DNA of 45,982 nt from Aureispira sp. CCB-QB1 (lineage in GTDB: Bacteria > Bacteroidota > Bacteroidia > Chitinophagales > Saprospiraceae). The position numbers and the translations under genes are program-made. The DNA lies in NCBI GenBank assembly GCA_945870185.1, contig CAMBRK010000030.1, forward strand, positions 1 through 45,982, read 5' to 3'. Shown here in pieces: positions 8,105 through 18,900 of this stretch; positions within the stretch are counted from its first letter, which is position 1; every line of letters starts with the position of its first letter. The notes under the pieces are model-generated. The model saw only the letters and a program-made list of their open reading frames with translations. It had not been told where the DNA came from and did not search any database.

Positions 8105-9688
8105 TTATTTGTATTGGTTTGCAACTTCTGCGCCTACTCTCTTAATAGTGGCAATCACTTCGTCAGAAAGGTTTCCTTTTCTCAAAGACTCCAATGTTGC
8201 TGCCTCTGTCCTTTCTAAGGTATTAAGAAATGTCTCCTCAAATGCTTTTACTTTATTTACAGGTACATTTCTCAATAGACCCTGAGATCCGAGATAAATG
8301 ATGGCTACTTGTTTTTCTACAGATACCGGGGAGTACTGTGGTTGCTTAAGAATCTCCACATTTCTCTTACCTTTTTCCAAAACAGATTGAGTAGCAGCAT
8401 CAAGGTCAGAACCAAATTTAGCGAAAGCTTCCAATTCTCTGTACTGAGCCTGATCAAGTTTCAGTGTACCGGCTACTTTTTTCATGGACTTAATCTGAGC
8501 ATTTCCCCCTACTCTTGATACAGAGATACCTACGTTAATCGCTGGTCTGATACCTGCGTTAAAAAGATTGGACTCCAAGAAGATCTGACCATCTGTGATA
8601 GAAATCACGTTGGTAGGAATATAAGCAGAAACGTCACCCGCTTGGGTCTCAATGATAGGAAGTGCTGTAAGCGATCCACCACCTTTTACTAAACCTGAAT
8701 TCTTTAATGAATCTGGTAAGTCGTTCATACTTCTAGCGATCTCGTCATTGTTTATGACTTTTGCTGCTCTCTCAAGCAATCTAGAGTGAAGATAGAAAAC
8801 GTCACCTGGATATGCCTCACGACCCGGAGGTCTCTTTAGCAATAGTGAAACTTCACGATAAGCTACCGCTTGTTTTGACAAATCATCATATATGATCAAA
8901 GCTGGTCTTCCTGTATCTCTGAAAAACTCCCCAATTGCAGCTCCTGCAAATGGCGCATAGAATTGAATAGGCGCAGGATCAGATGCTGAAGCGGATACTA
9001 TTGTAGTATAAGCCATCGCACCACCTTCTTCAAGAGCCTTCATTACTTGTGCAACAGTAGAAGCTTTCTGACCAGATGCTACATATATACAATATACAGG
9101 TTCACCTCTGTCATAAAATTCCTTTTGATTGATGATCGTGTCTATAGCTATGGCTGTTTTACCAGTCTGTCTATCTCCGATGATCAATTCTCTCTGTCCC
9201 CTTCCGATTGGAATCATAGCGTCGATAGCTTTGATACCTGTCTGCAGTGGCTCAGTCACGGGTTGTCTGTAGATAACACCAGGTGCTTTTCTTTCTATAG
9301 GCATCTCATATGTAGTACCTTGGATAGGTCCTTTTCCGTCTATCGGCTGACCCAATGGATTCACTACTCTGCCTACGATACCTTCTCCCACCTGAATAGA
9401 TGCGATACGCTTTGTTCTTCTGGTAGTAGAGCCTTCTTTGATGCCATCACCAGGTCCTAATAATACAACTCCTACGTTGTCTTCTTCAAGGTTTAGAACG
9501 ATTGCTTGTACACCATTTTCAAACTCCACCAACTCTCCAGCTTGTGCTTTAGATAGTCCATATACCCTTGCTATACCGTCTCCGACCTGAAGTACTGTAC
9601 CTACTTCCTCCAGCTCTGCTTCCGTTTTAAATCCTGACAACTGTTGCTTCAGTATTGCGGAAATTTCATCAGGTTTTACATCAACCAT
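8105..9688 (-). CDS. atpA: F1Fo ATP synthase alpha subunit
   Basis: 527 residues, the nucleotide-binding non-catalytic subunit of F1. The P-loop [11 protein letters not shown], the Walker B region [22 protein letters not shown] and the signature [14 protein letters not shown] are all intact. The length is slightly above the 500-510 typical of proteobacteria. It starts 23 bases after the atpH stop. The partner beta subunit must be encoded elsewhere in the genome. Confidence 0.99.
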   Translation of the reverse strand: MVDVKPDEISAILKQQLSGFKTEAELEEVGTVLQVGDGIARVYGLSKAQAGELVEFENGVQAIVLNLEEDNVGVVLLGPGDGIKEGSTTRRTKRIASIQVGEGIVGRVVNPLGQPIDGKGPIQGTTYEMPIERKAPGVIYRQPVTEPLQTGIKAIDAMIPIGRGQRELIIGDRQTGKTAIAIDTIINQKEFYDRGEPVYCIYVASGQKASTVAQVMKALEEGGAMAYTTIVSASASDPAPIQFYAPFAGAAIGEFFRDTGRPALIIYDDLSKQAVAYREVSLLLKRPPGREAYPGDVFYLHSRLLERAAKVINNDEIARSMNDLPDSLKNSGLVKGGGSLTALPIIETQAGDVSAYIPTNVISITDGQIFLESNLFNAGIRPAINVGISVSRVGGNAQIKSMKKVAGTLKLDQAQYRELEAFAKFGSDLDAATQSVLEKGKRNVEILKQPQYSPVSVEKQVAIIYLGSQGLLRNVPVNKVKAFEETFLNTLERTEAATLESLRKGNLSDEVIATIKRVGAEVANQYK

Positions 9689-9711
9689 AACTATATTTAT
9701 TTATAATTTTA

Positions 9712-10272
9712 TTAAAATGATTTTACAAATTGATTTGAACTAAACTCTTTTTTAAGTTGCTCCAGTTTGTGAGCAACACTAGCATCGTATAGTCTGTCCT
9801 CCACTTCTATAATAAATCCACCTATAATATCAGAATTTACCTTGGTATGAATATCAAGTTTATCCATAGTAATATTACTTGAAAGTAGTTTTGCAGCGAT
9901 TTCATTTTTGGCGGCGTCAGAAAGTTGGCTTGCAGTAGTAATCGTAATAGTCGAAATCTTATTAAGATATTTGTATTGCTTAATAAAATCAGAAGCAATC
10001 TCAGGAAGGTACATTTCTCTTCCTTTTTTTATGATGATATCAAAGAACGCCATAGTAGTAGTACCAACTTTACCTTCAAAAAGAGCTTTGAAAACCGATA
10101 TTTTTTTTGAGGAATGAATGATTGGGGACTTTAGAAATAAAATCAGATCCCTGCTTTTCAGTGCCGCTAAAAAATAGTCCACATCTTTTTTGACTGATTC
10201 GATTTCGTTACGATCAGAAGCCAAATCGAGTAATGACTTTGCGTATCTTGCCGAAATTCTGCTTATTGACAT
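9712..10272 (-). CDS. atpH: F1Fo ATP synthase delta subunit
   Basis: A 186-residue peripheral-stalk subunit (OSCP/delta) linking F1 to the b subunits. The N-terminus ISRISARYAKSLLDLA matches the family opening RYAxALxxLA, and the C-terminus has the conserved VNSDIIGGFIIEVEDRLYDASV motif. It lies between atpF (28 bases) and atpA (23 bases). Confidence 0.97.
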   Translation of the reverse strand: MSISRISARYAKSLLDLASDRNEIESVKKDVDYFLAALKSRDLILFLKSPIIHSSKKISVFKALFEGKVGTTTMAFFDIIIKKGREMYLPEIASDFIKQYKYLNKISTITITTASQLSDAAKNEIAAKLLSSNITMDKLDIHTKVNSDIIGGFIIEVEDRLYDASVAHKLEQLKKEFSSNQFVKSF

Positions 10273-10300
10273 TTTATATTACTTTTATCCTTAAAAGGGA

Positions 10301-10813
10301 TTAATTTAAGTTGACTTCTTTAACCAATGTATTAACAAATGCTTCTTGCTCAGCATTACCTTTGAGTTCCTTCCTGATGACTCTTTCAGCAATACTCAAT
10401 GCCATAGCTCCCAATTCACTTTTTACTTCTGCAATAGCAGCTTTCTTCTGATTTTCTATATCGCTCAAAGCATTAGTAACAATTTTATTGGCTTCTTCTC
10501 TTGCTTTATCTTTGGCTTCAGTGATCATTTGAGTTTTGATATCTTTAGCTTCTTGGATGATTTTTGATCTTTCTTCCCTTGCTTCTGCTAAAAGTTTTTC
10601 ATTTTCAGCTTTCATGTTAGCCATTTCAAGCTTAGTGTTTTTAGCAGTGTCAATAGCATCCTGGATATCATTTTCTCTTTTTGAAAGAGCTTCAGCAATA
10701 GGCTTGAATGCTACTTTACTCATTATAAACCAAAAAAGAAGGAAAATAATAAGTGACCATAGTGCAAGACCTGGCGTCGGTTGGAAAGGGGTGAAACTTA
10801 TTAAAGAAAACAT
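10301..10813 (-). CDS. atpF: F1Fo ATP synthase b subunit
   Basis: 170 residues. One N-terminal membrane helix (about 14-34: GLALWSLIIFLLFWFIMSKV) is followed by a long charged, Ala-rich coiled coil, the standard design of the peripheral stalk b subunit. There is a single copy; no b' gene is present. It is separated from atpE by 100 bases that hold a stem-loop. Confidence 0.97.
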   Translation of the reverse strand: MFSLISFTPFQPTPGLALWSLIIFLLFWFIMSKVAFKPIAEALSKRENDIQDAIDTAKNTKLEMANMKAENEKLLAEAREERSKIIQEAKDIKTQMITEAKDKAREEANKIVTNALSDIENQKKAAIAEVKSELGAMALSIAERVIRKELKGNAEQEAFVNTLVKEVNLN

Positions 10814-10858
10814 ATAAATTAAGTATGATTTTAGGAAAAATGCTTTAAATTATTTAAG

Positions 10859-10891
10859 TAGTTTGGCTCGGCCAATCGCTCTGCCAAACTA
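10859..10891. promoter_or_regulatory. Intercistronic stem-loop between atpE and atpF
   Basis: Nine perfect base pairs, TAGTTTGGC (10859-10867) with GCCAAACTA (10883-10891), enclose a 15-base loop. In the atp mRNA (minus strand) no U-run follows the stem, so it is not a standard terminator for atpE. It may set the relative amount of the c subunit through RNA processing or stability; that role is inferred. Confidence 0.5.
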
Positions 10892-10913
10892 TTTTTTCGA
10901 TTGTACATCAGTA

Positions 10914-11126
<213 letters not shown>

Positions 11127-11165
11127 TTAAGTATTAATATGGATTAAAAAAAATTATGTCTCTTA

Positions 11166-12416
11166 TTAATGATGATGCTCTTCGGCATGATGATGTTCTT
11201 CAATTGCTGCACCTATATATGACGCAGTAAGTATAGTAAATACAAAAGCTTGGACAAAAGCAACTATCAACTCAATAGCCATCATAAATAATGTCAATGG
11301 AATCGCCATTGCAGTACCAATAATTCCACCTCCAAAATTAGCTCCTGATTGTCCAAAAATAAAAATTAAACCAATAAAACTTAAGATTGCAATGTGTCCT
11401 GCAGATATGTTTCCAGCCAATCGCAACATCAATGTCAATGGCTTAATAAAAAGCCCCATAATCTCTACCGCAGCAAGTAATGGCTTAACAAATACTGGGA
11501 CATCCGGCATCCAAAAAATATGTTGCCAATAATCTTTCTTACCATTTATGTTTACTATCACAAATACAATCAAAGCCATAACCATAGTAACTGTAAGATT
11601 TCCTGTTACGTTTGTTCCCCCTAAAAAAGGAATCTGGCCAAAAAGATTTAAACCCAAAACGAAGAAAAAAATACTCATTAGTAATGGTAAAAATTTCATA
11701 TATTTATTTGCCCCAATAAAAGGAATCGCCACCTCGTCTCTTATAAAAGTAAACATAGGTTCAACTATTCCCTGAACTCCTGATGGAGCTTTGTCAGGAT
11801 GATCTTTGTAAGCTTTTGCTGTTTTTCTGAATATCCAAAATAAAAAGAGAGATACCAGAATCATGGATAATACATTTTTCGAAATTGAAAAATCATAAAA
11901 GGAAGTAATCCCGCCTCCAAGAATGCCTCCATCCAACGTTGACCTGGCATCTAACCTATATTCTTTGCCTTGATAAGTCACATAATTTACGTCTACCTTT
12001 TTTCCGTTTCTATCTTCCTGTTTATGAGTAAAAGCATGATGACCTATATCAACAGATTGATCCATAGGAAATCCAGAATCTACTACTCTATGTACACTTC
12101 CGTGATGTAAAACATATCCATTGTACGCATAATGTCCATCTTCATGCTCTCCAGCATGAAATTTTCCTGAGCTAAAAAAATCCCACCCTTTACCAGGTGA
12201 ATACAAAATTGTTGGAAGTGGAATTCTAAAAGGAATTACACCATCTGATAAAGTATAAATATTTGCATCGCTAATATGATGTATTGCTGTTGCTGCAGGA
12301 TCAAATTTTGGTGCATTTCCATGAGTATCAGCTCCAAAATAGAAAGCTAAAGCAGGACACATATAGGTAAAAAAGAATAAAATTCCAAGAAAATTTCTGT
12401 TTTTCATCAGATGCAT
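11166..12416 (-). CDS. atpB: F1Fo ATP synthase a subunit with long His-rich N-terminal domain
   Basis: 416 residues, against about 240-270 in many bacteria. The start is the first ATG; a second Met at codon 4 is equally possible. A signal-like segment (to about residue 26) is followed by about 150 residues of non-membrane sequence rich in His, then five to six membrane helices. The essential Arg is Arg332 in LMLRLAGNISAGH, and the late helix IELIVAFVQAFVFTIL is conserved. The tail is EEHHHAEEHHH. N-terminally extended AtpB proteins are, as I recall, common in Bacteroidota. First gene of the cluster, with a good -7 box upstream. Confidence 0.97.
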   Translation of the reverse strand: MHLMKNRNFLGILFFFTYMCPALAFYFGADTHGNAPKFDPAATAIHHISDANIYTLSDGVIPFRIPLPTILYSPGKGWDFFSSGKFHAGEHEDGHYAYNGYVLHHGSVHRVVDSGFPMDQSVDIGHHAFTHKQEDRNGKKVDVNYVTYQGKEYRLDARSTLDGGILGGGITSFYDFSISKNVLSMILVSLFLFWIFRKTAKAYKDHPDKAPSGVQGIVEPMFTFIRDEVAIPFIGANKYMKFLPLLMSIFFFVLGLNLFGQIPFLGGTNVTGNLTVTMVMALIVFVIVNINGKKDYWQHIFWMPDVPVFVKPLLAAVEIMGLFIKPLTLMLRLAGNISAGHIAILSFIGLIFIFGQSGANFGGGIIGTAMAIPLTLFMMAIELIVAFVQAFVFTILTASYIGAAIEEHHHAEEHHH

Positions 12417-12441
12417 TTATCTGTTTTAAAAAAATTTGCCG

Positions 12442-12449
12442 CAAAGGTA
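12442..12449 (-). promoter_or_regulatory. -7 box of the atp operon
   Basis: The minus strand reads TACCTTTG, an exact match to TAnnTTTG, 26 bases upstream of the atpB ATG. It implies a 5' leader of roughly 15-20 bases. The -33 region is not clear. Confidence 0.55.
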
Positions 12450-12730
12450 GTAAAACAATATGTTATCTAATATCATTGATAGTCTTTTATTTAACAAGAT
12501 TTTTACCTTAATAATTATTTGCAGCCTGCATTCATATTGGATAATATATAAATTTTGATTTTGATAGCTGATTAGGCAGGAAAAGACTTGACTAAATTTT
12601 GGAATTTCATACTGGTGTCAAAATATTATTTTGTCAATAATCAAATGGTATTACTTAAATTTATTTGATACTAATAATCTTTGGCTTGTATAAAATATAA
12701 TTTTGGAACGTTTTAGTAATCCATTTGTTG

Positions 12731-12738
12731 TATCTTTG
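12731..12738 (+). promoter_or_regulatory. -7 box for the TonB-domain gene
   Basis: TATCTTTG matches TAnnTTTG, 32 bases before the ATG at 12771. The predicted transcription start is near 12744, which leaves the TTG at 12759 less likely as the start codon. A TTTT at 12711-12714 is a weak -33 candidate. Confidence 0.5.
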
Positions 12739-12770
12739 ACTTTGTACACACTTAATATTTGTCGATTATA

Positions 12771-13235
12771 ATGAAAAAAGAAAGAAAAGAAGATAGTTTT
12801 ATCAAGCAGCCTTTTTATCAAGGTGGTAATGCTGCCTTAAACAGTTTTATTACGAGCCAACTGAAATACCCTGAAATCTCGCAACAAAACAAAATTGAAG
12901 GCGATGTGCATCTCAGATACGATATCAACATACAAGGAAATGTCACCGATGTTAAAGTAATAGGTGGATTGGACGATGCTTGCAACAATGAAGCCATCAG
13001 AGTGGTGAAGTTATTAAAATTTGTGGTGCCTAAAAATCCAAGACATCTAAAAATTACTTTTCACAAGAACATCACCATACATTTTAGAATTCAGGAGACA
13101 AAAAACACAAGTCCAGAATTTCCTGTAGTCACGCCAATTCAATATCACATCACTCCAAGTGTAAGTTTGTCCAAAACTACAGAAGAGCCTAAACCAAAAG
13201 GTGTAGTGTATACTTACACGATTAATCTTAAGTAA
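12771..13235 (+). CDS. Stand-alone TonB C-terminal domain protein
   Basis: 154 residues from the ATG at 12771; an in-frame TTG 12 bases earlier is a less likely start. Residues of about 12-100 look like the TonB_C fold: QGGNAALNSFITSQLKYP, IEGDVHLRYDINIQGNVTDVKVIGGLDDACNNEAIRVVK, matching the family pattern of GG..AL..FI...L.YP followed by V.V.F.I...G.V...KV..G....C..EA.RV. Unlike a real TonB it has no N-terminal membrane helix, signal peptide or Pro-rich spacer, so it is probably cytoplasmic and cannot transduce energy in the usual way. Monocistronic between divergent and convergent neighbours. Confidence 0.72.
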   Translation: MKKERKEDSFIKQPFYQGGNAALNSFITSQLKYPEISQQNKIEGDVHLRYDINIQGNVTDVKVIGGLDDACNNEAIRVVKLLKFVVPKNPRHLKITFHKNITIHFRIQETKNTSPEFPVVTPIQYHITPSVSLSKTTEEPKPKGVVYTYTINLK

Positions 13236-13238
13236 TTT

Positions 13239-14753
13239 CTACTTTGATGTTGGTATTAATGTCTTTATTTTATAACCAATAGCCGCCACTGCCAAAGTCG
13301 TGAATGGACTAATCCAATTGAAAATGGCATAAATAGCATAATCTATGGTGGGAACACCTAATACCCCTGCATTATAAGCTCCACAAGTATTCCACGGTAT
13401 CAAGACAGATGTCACTGTCCCCGTATCTTCCAATGTTCTACTTAGATTTACTGGATGTAAGCCTTTGGAATCAAAAGCTTTTTTGTACATTTTGCCTGGA
13501 ATGACTAAAGCCAGGTACTGATCCGAAGCCGTCACATTGATAGCCAAACATGATAAAACAGTGCTGGCAAACAATCCAAAAACGGTATGAAACATATTTA
13601 ATAAAGCCTTGCTAATTGTTGAAAGTGCGCCTATCGCATCCATAACACCACCAAAAACCATAGCACATAAAATCAACCAAATGGTTCCCAACATACCTTC
13701 CATACCTTTGCCCTTAAACAAATCATTCAGCTCTGCATTGGATGTGGCGACAGAAGTTTTTACGGTCAGCGCATTCATGACACCCTTGTATGCTGTATTA
13801 AAATCCAAAGCTGTGCCTTCAGCTACTTTTACCACTATTTCGGGTTGTGCTAAGATGGCTGCTACACCGCCAAGCAATGCGCCTGTTAATAATGCAATCA
13901 AAGGTTGAGTTTTGCGTATAATCATAAAAATAACCAAGGCAGGGACTAAAAACAACCAAGGATTAACATTAAAGGTAATACTTATTGCGCTCAATTTGTC
14001 TGCTACATCTGTACTTCCTACTACATCCTGACTTAAACCTAAAAAAACAAAAACAACCAATGCAATGAGTATAGATGGAACCGTAGTGATTAGCATATAT
14101 TTAATATGATCAAAAAGCTCAGCGCCTGCCATAGCTGCGGCAAGATTAGTAGTGTCAGAAAGTGGTGATAGTTTATCTCCAAAATATGCGCCTGAGATCA
14201 CTGCTCCTGCCGTCATACCTGGATGAATACCCATACTATTACCAATACCAATAAGCGCTATACCTACCGTAGCAGATGTGGACCAAGAACTACCTGTAGC
14301 TACTGAAATCACCGAACAAATAATCAAAGATGCGGGAAGGAAAATATCTGGAGACAATATCTGCAATCCATAATAAATCATCGTAGGTATAATCCCACTG
14401 ATCAGCCATGTACCCGATAGCGCTCCCACCATTAGCAAAATCAGGATGGCCCCTGATGTAGACTTTACATTTACAGCTACTTCTTCCATCATTTGAGCAT
14501 AAGTCACTTTGTTCCTAAACCCTATGATTGCAGCGACAGCAGCACCAAGCAATAAAACAAACTGGTTACTTCCACTCAGCGCACTATCACCATATACATA
14601 GATATTAAATGCAAGCATGGCTACCAGTATGATAATTGGTAATATTGCTTCCCAGATATTGAGTTCTTTATTTTCTATTATAATAACTTGACCTGGTTCT
14701 GTGGGTTGGATGTCGGAACTATTCATACATTTTGACTTTGAAAATTTATGCAA
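13239..14753 (-). CDS. nhaC: Na+/H+ antiporter NhaC family
   Basis: 504 residues with about 11-12 hydrophobic helices. NhaC-like features include SGAYFGDKLSPLSDTTNLAAAMAG, TGSSWSTSATVGIALIGIG, and VIPWNTCGAYNAGVLGVP near the C-terminus. It likely exchanges Na+ for H+ (or malate/lactate systems in some relatives). A second Met at codon 10 (14726) is a possible start because the first nine residues are polar and poorly conserved-looking. It converges on the TonB-domain gene with a 3-base gap and no terminator visible. Confidence 0.92.
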   Translation of the reverse strand: MHKFSKSKCMNSSDIQPTEPGQVIIIENKELNIWEAILPIIILVAMLAFNIYVYGDSALSGSNQFVLLLGAAVAAIIGFRNKVTYAQMMEEVAVNVKSTSGAILILLMVGALSGTWLISGIIPTMIYYGLQILSPDIFLPASLIICSVISVATGSSWSTSATVGIALIGIGNSMGIHPGMTAGAVISGAYFGDKLSPLSDTTNLAAAMAGAELFDHIKYMLITTVPSILIALVVFVFLGLSQDVVGSTDVADKLSAISITFNVNPWLFLVPALVIFMIIRKTQPLIALLTGALLGGVAAILAQPEIVVKVAEGTALDFNTAYKGVMNALTVKTSVATSNAELNDLFKGKGMEGMLGTIWLILCAMVFGGVMDAIGALSTISKALLNMFHTVFGLFASTVLSCLAINVTASDQYLALVIPGKMYKKAFDSKGLHPVNLSRTLEDTGTVTSVLIPWNTCGAYNAGVLGVPTIDYAIYAIFNWISPFTTLAVAAIGYKIKTLIPTSK

Positions 14754-14857
14754 GATATTAATATTTTGAATTCATAATAAGCTTTACCGAAAAAATTGAT
14801 TTATGACCAAAACCTTTTCATACTTTAATGACTTTAATAATGATAAACAAACAAAGT

Positions 14858-15925
14858 ATGCGCTATATTCAGATCTTTTTATTTCTTTTGACTGTAATCT
14901 TCTTTTCCTGTAAATCAGAATCCAAAAAAGCTGAATCCAAAAAAGAAGTATCCACAAACAAAACCGACCCGCAAAAACCAGCAAAAGTCAATGGAATCGT
15001 AGTAAAATCCGAATATACAACAGGTAAAATCAATACTTCTGGTACACTAATATCTGATGAAGAAGCCGAAATCCAAAGTGAAGTTTCGGGAAGAATAACA
15101 CAAATATACTTTAAAGAAGGACAATACATTAATAAAGGACAACTCATGGTCAAACTCAATGACGATGACCTCCAAGCGCAAATGAAAAAACTTCAGATAG
15201 AAATAAAGCTTGCGGCAGATAAAGAAAATCGACAAAAATCATTGCTTGCGGCATCGGCTATCAGCAAAGAGGATTATGAAAACATTTTAGGTAATCTCGA
15301 TTTGCTGAAAGCTAATGCAGAAATATTAAAAACTCAAATCAATAAGACAAAAATTATAGCTCCATTTTCTGGCATTGTTGGATTTAAAAATGTAAGTCCT
15401 GGAGCCTTTATTTCTAATGCCAATAGGATCACAACTATACAAAGTATTAAACCGCTCAAATTAGAATTTTCTATACCAGAAAAATATAATCATTTACTGA
15501 CTGTAGGTGCATCCGTCAGCTTCAAAACAGCACAAAATGATGACACCCATACCGCAGTAATATATGCCAAAGACCCCAAAATAGATCCTTTAACCAGAAC
15601 GGTCATTATGAGAGCTAAGTTTGCTAATTCTAATGGAAACCTTACGCCAGGTTCATTTACCGAAATAGAATTCCAATTAGGTTCTAAGCAAAAAGTTATT
15701 AAAATACCATCTATAGCTTATATACCTGATATAAATGGTCCCAAAGTATTTGTTTCTAAAAATGGAATGGCAACCAGTGTTCCTGTAAAATCGGGAATAC
15801 GAACAGCCAAAGAAATAGAAATACTAGAAGGACTTGCCGAAGGTGACACTGTTTTGACTACAGGGTTGATGCAATTAAAACCAAAATCACCCGTCAATGT
15901 AATCATCAACTCACCTACTGAATAA
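14858..15925 (+). CDS. RND efflux periplasmic adaptor (membrane fusion protein), lipoprotein
   Basis: 355 residues from the ATG at 14858, chosen because it opens a clean lipoprotein signal (MRYIQIFLFLLTVIFFSC, Cys18). In-frame ATGs at 14828 and 14840 would put a polar stretch before it. The mature protein has the HlyD/AcrA layout: a lipoyl half-motif with SGRITQIYFKEGQYINKGQL, a helical hairpin, the second half with IIAPFSGIVGFKNVSPGAFI, then beta-barrel and membrane-proximal domains. It links the RND pump 8 bases downstream to an outer-membrane channel. No TolC-type gene is nearby. Confidence 0.92.
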   Translation: MRYIQIFLFLLTVIFFSCKSESKKAESKKEVSTNKTDPQKPAKVNGIVVKSEYTTGKINTSGTLISDEEAEIQSEVSGRITQIYFKEGQYINKGQLMVKLNDDDLQAQMKKLQIEIKLAADKENRQKSLLAASAISKEDYENILGNLDLLKANAEILKTQINKTKIIAPFSGIVGFKNVSPGAFISNANRITTIQSIKPLKLEFSIPEKYNHLLTVGASVSFKTAQNDDTHTAVIYAKDPKIDPLTRTVIMRAKFANSNGNLTPGSFTEIEFQLGSKQKVIKIPSIAYIPDINGPKVFVSKNGMATSVPVKSGIRTAKEIEILEGLAEGDTVLTTGLMQLKPKSPVNVIINSPTE

Positions 15926-15933
15926 TACACATC

Positions 15934-18900
15934 ATGAGTTTATCAGCAATAAGTATTCAAAGACCGGTTTTAGCTACCGTAATGTCAGTTATTCTGGTAT
16001 TGTTTGGTGTTATTGGCTTTAATTATCTCGGAGTTCGCGATTACCCTAGCGTGGACCCACCTACTATAACGGTAAGTACAACCTATACCGGTGCCAACTC
16101 TGATGTGATCATTTCTCAAATCACCGAACCGCTGGAAGAGTCTATCAATGGTATAGATGGTGTAAAAGTCATTACATCTACCTCTAGCGATGGTAGAAGT
16201 AACATTACTGTTGAATTTGATTTGGAAGTCGACCTAGAAACTGCTGCTAATGATGTCAGAGACCGTGTATCCAGAGCCCAAAGAAATCTGCCTCCAGATG
16301 CCAATCCGCCCATTGTAAGCAAATCGGACGCTAATGCCCAACCCATATTGTCACTGACAGTACAAAGCGAAGAGCGTACTTTGCTAGAACTTACTGAGTT
16401 TGGTAACAATATCTTTAAAGAAAGATTCCAAACTATACCAGGAGTGAGCGGAGTTAGTATATGGGGAGAAAAAAAGTACAGCATGAAGCTCATCATGGAT
16501 CCTTCCAAAATGGCAGGTTTAAGTATCTCGCCTGTAGATGTCAGAAATGCATTAAGCGCTGCCAATGTTGAGTTGCCTTCAGGAAGGATCGAAGGAAATG
16601 ACACAGAACTTACTATTAGAACAGTAGGTAGAATAGAAACTGAAGAAGAATTCAATAATCTGATCATCAAAGAATCTAATGGCAATATCATAAGATTTAA
16701 AGATTTTGGACTGGCAGAGTTAAGACCAGAAAACGAAAGATCCCTATTGAGAGGAAACGGAGCCATACCCATGATAGGGATAGCCGTGTCTCCACAACCC
16801 GGAGCCAACTATATTGCTATTGCAGACGAATTTTATAAGAGGCTGGAAACCATAAAAAAAGATTTGCCACAGGATCTAAAACTGGGAATGGCATTAGATA
16901 TGACCAAAGGTATCAAAAAAGCCATCCTTGAAGTTGAAGAAACGGTAATTATTGCTTTTGGACTCGTGGTCTTGGTAATTTTTCTTTTTTTACGGAATTG
17001 GAGATCTACTTTGATACCTGTAGTAGCCATTCCTATATCATTGATCAGTGGGTTTTTCATCATGTACCTGGCAGGATTTTCTATCAATATTCTTACCCTA
17101 CTGGGCATCGTTTTAGCTACGGGATTGGTAGTAGATGACGCGATAGTGGTACTGGAAAATATTTATCAAAAAATAGAACAAGGCATGTCGCCCAGAGAAG
17201 CTGCATTTAAGGGCTCAGATGAAATCTTTTTTGCTATTGTTTCTACCACAGTAACTTTGGTGGCCGTATTCCTCCCGATTATGTTTTTACAGGGACTTAC
17301 GGGCAGATTATTCAGGGAGTTTGGTGTGGTGGTAGCTGGTGCGGTTTTGGTATCTGCTTTTGTCTCGTTGACGCTCACGCCTATGATGAGTGCGAGACTA
17401 CTAAGAGAGGGAGACCATGAAAAAGGTCTGTACAAGTGGACAGAAGGTTTTTTTGTAGGTATGAATAATATTTATGAAAAGTTGCTCAAGCTATTCTTCA
17501 AAGTAAGGTGGGTATCCGTGGTAATCATGATCGTGGCATCCTGGCTCATATACAGTCTAGGAAAAACGTTACCATCAGAGTTGGCTCCCATGGAAGATAA
17601 AAGTCGGCTATCTGTAAATGCTACGGCTCCAGAAGGAACTTCTTTTGAATACATGAACAATTTCCTGACCAATGTCATAGCGGATGTAGAATCATTGCCT
17701 GAAAAAGAATCCATTCTTTCGGTCACAGCACCTGGTTTTGGCGCATCACAAGCATCAAATACAGGTTTTGTCAGGATCACGCTCAAAGAACCTGAAGATA
17801 GAAGCAAATCACAAATGGAAATTGCAGACGAACTTTCACAGACCATTAAAAAATATTCTGAAGCCCGAGTCTTTGTCAATCAGGAACAGACCATTGGTGA
17901 CAGACGTGGTGGATTGCCTGTACAATTTGTCATTATGGCACCGAATTTTGAAATGCTCAAAAAAGCTATTCCTCCGTTTTTAGAAAAAGCAAGAGCAAGT
18001 GACAAATTTCAGGCCGTGGATATCAACCTAAAATTTAATAAGCCAGAATTAAAAATCGATATTGATAGAAATAGGGCACAAGCTTTGGGTGTTACTGTCA
18101 TGGATATTGCACAAACACTGCAGTTGTATTATGCAGAGCAAAGATTGGGTTTCTTTATCAAAAATGGTAAACAATATCAGGTTATTGGCATAGCTGATCG
18201 AGAAAACAGAAACGAGCCCAATGACCTGAAAAATATTAATGTGAGAAGCAAAAATGGTACCATGGTCCAATTGGACAATCTCATTACTATGTCTGAGCAA
18301 AGTAATCCACCACAACTTTATAGATTTAATCGTTATGTATCAGCAACTATATCCGCAGGTACTGCACCCGGAGTTTCGTTGGGCCAAGGTATAGAAGCCA
18401 TGAACGAAATATCCAAAGAAGTTTTGGATGATAATTACAGCACGGATTTGTCTGGCCCATCCAAAGAGTTTGCGGAAAGTTCGTCCACTTTACTTTTTGC
18501 TTTTATATTGGCATTGATCCTGGTATATCTAATTTTGGCTGCACAGTTTGAAAGTTTTATTGACCCTTTGATCATCATGTTTACGGTACCTTTAGCACTT
18601 TCCGGAGCTATTATAGCCCTATGGTGGACTGAGTCTACATTAAATATCTTTAGTCAGATAGGTATCATTGTTTTAGTAGGAATAGTAACCAAAAATGGAA
18701 TATTGATCGTAGAGTTTGCGAATCAAAGACGAGAAGAAGGATTGGATCGAGTAAATGCCGTGTTGGAAGCTGCAGTTTCCAGATTGAGACCCATTTTGAT
18801 GACGAGTTTAGCAACCGTACTTGGGGCACTACCCATAGCATTGGCACTTGGAGCGGCATCTACCTCACGCGTTTCTATGGGAATCGCGATTATCGGCGGA

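Larger units (their letters stand above)
12417..12770. other. Divergent intergenic region between atpB and the TonB-domain gene
   Basis: About 350 bases of AT-rich DNA. It holds the atp -7 box (12442-12449, minus) and a -7 box for the plus-strand gene (12731-12738). The middle (about 12450-12700) shows no open frame, hairpin or RNA gene that I can support. Confidence 0.6.

Noticed and set aside
12554-12569. Sixteen-base sequence TTTGATTTTGATAGCT repeated exactly at 19034-19049
   Set aside because: Both copies are in AT-rich intergenic DNA; one 16-base match in 46 kb of such DNA is not far from chance, and similarity fades quickly on both sides.
16116-16808. Long minus-strand frame (230 codons) inside the RND permease gene
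   Set aside because: It is the shadow of a strongly coding plus-strand gene; the translation is Ser/Leu/Pro-rich without motifs.
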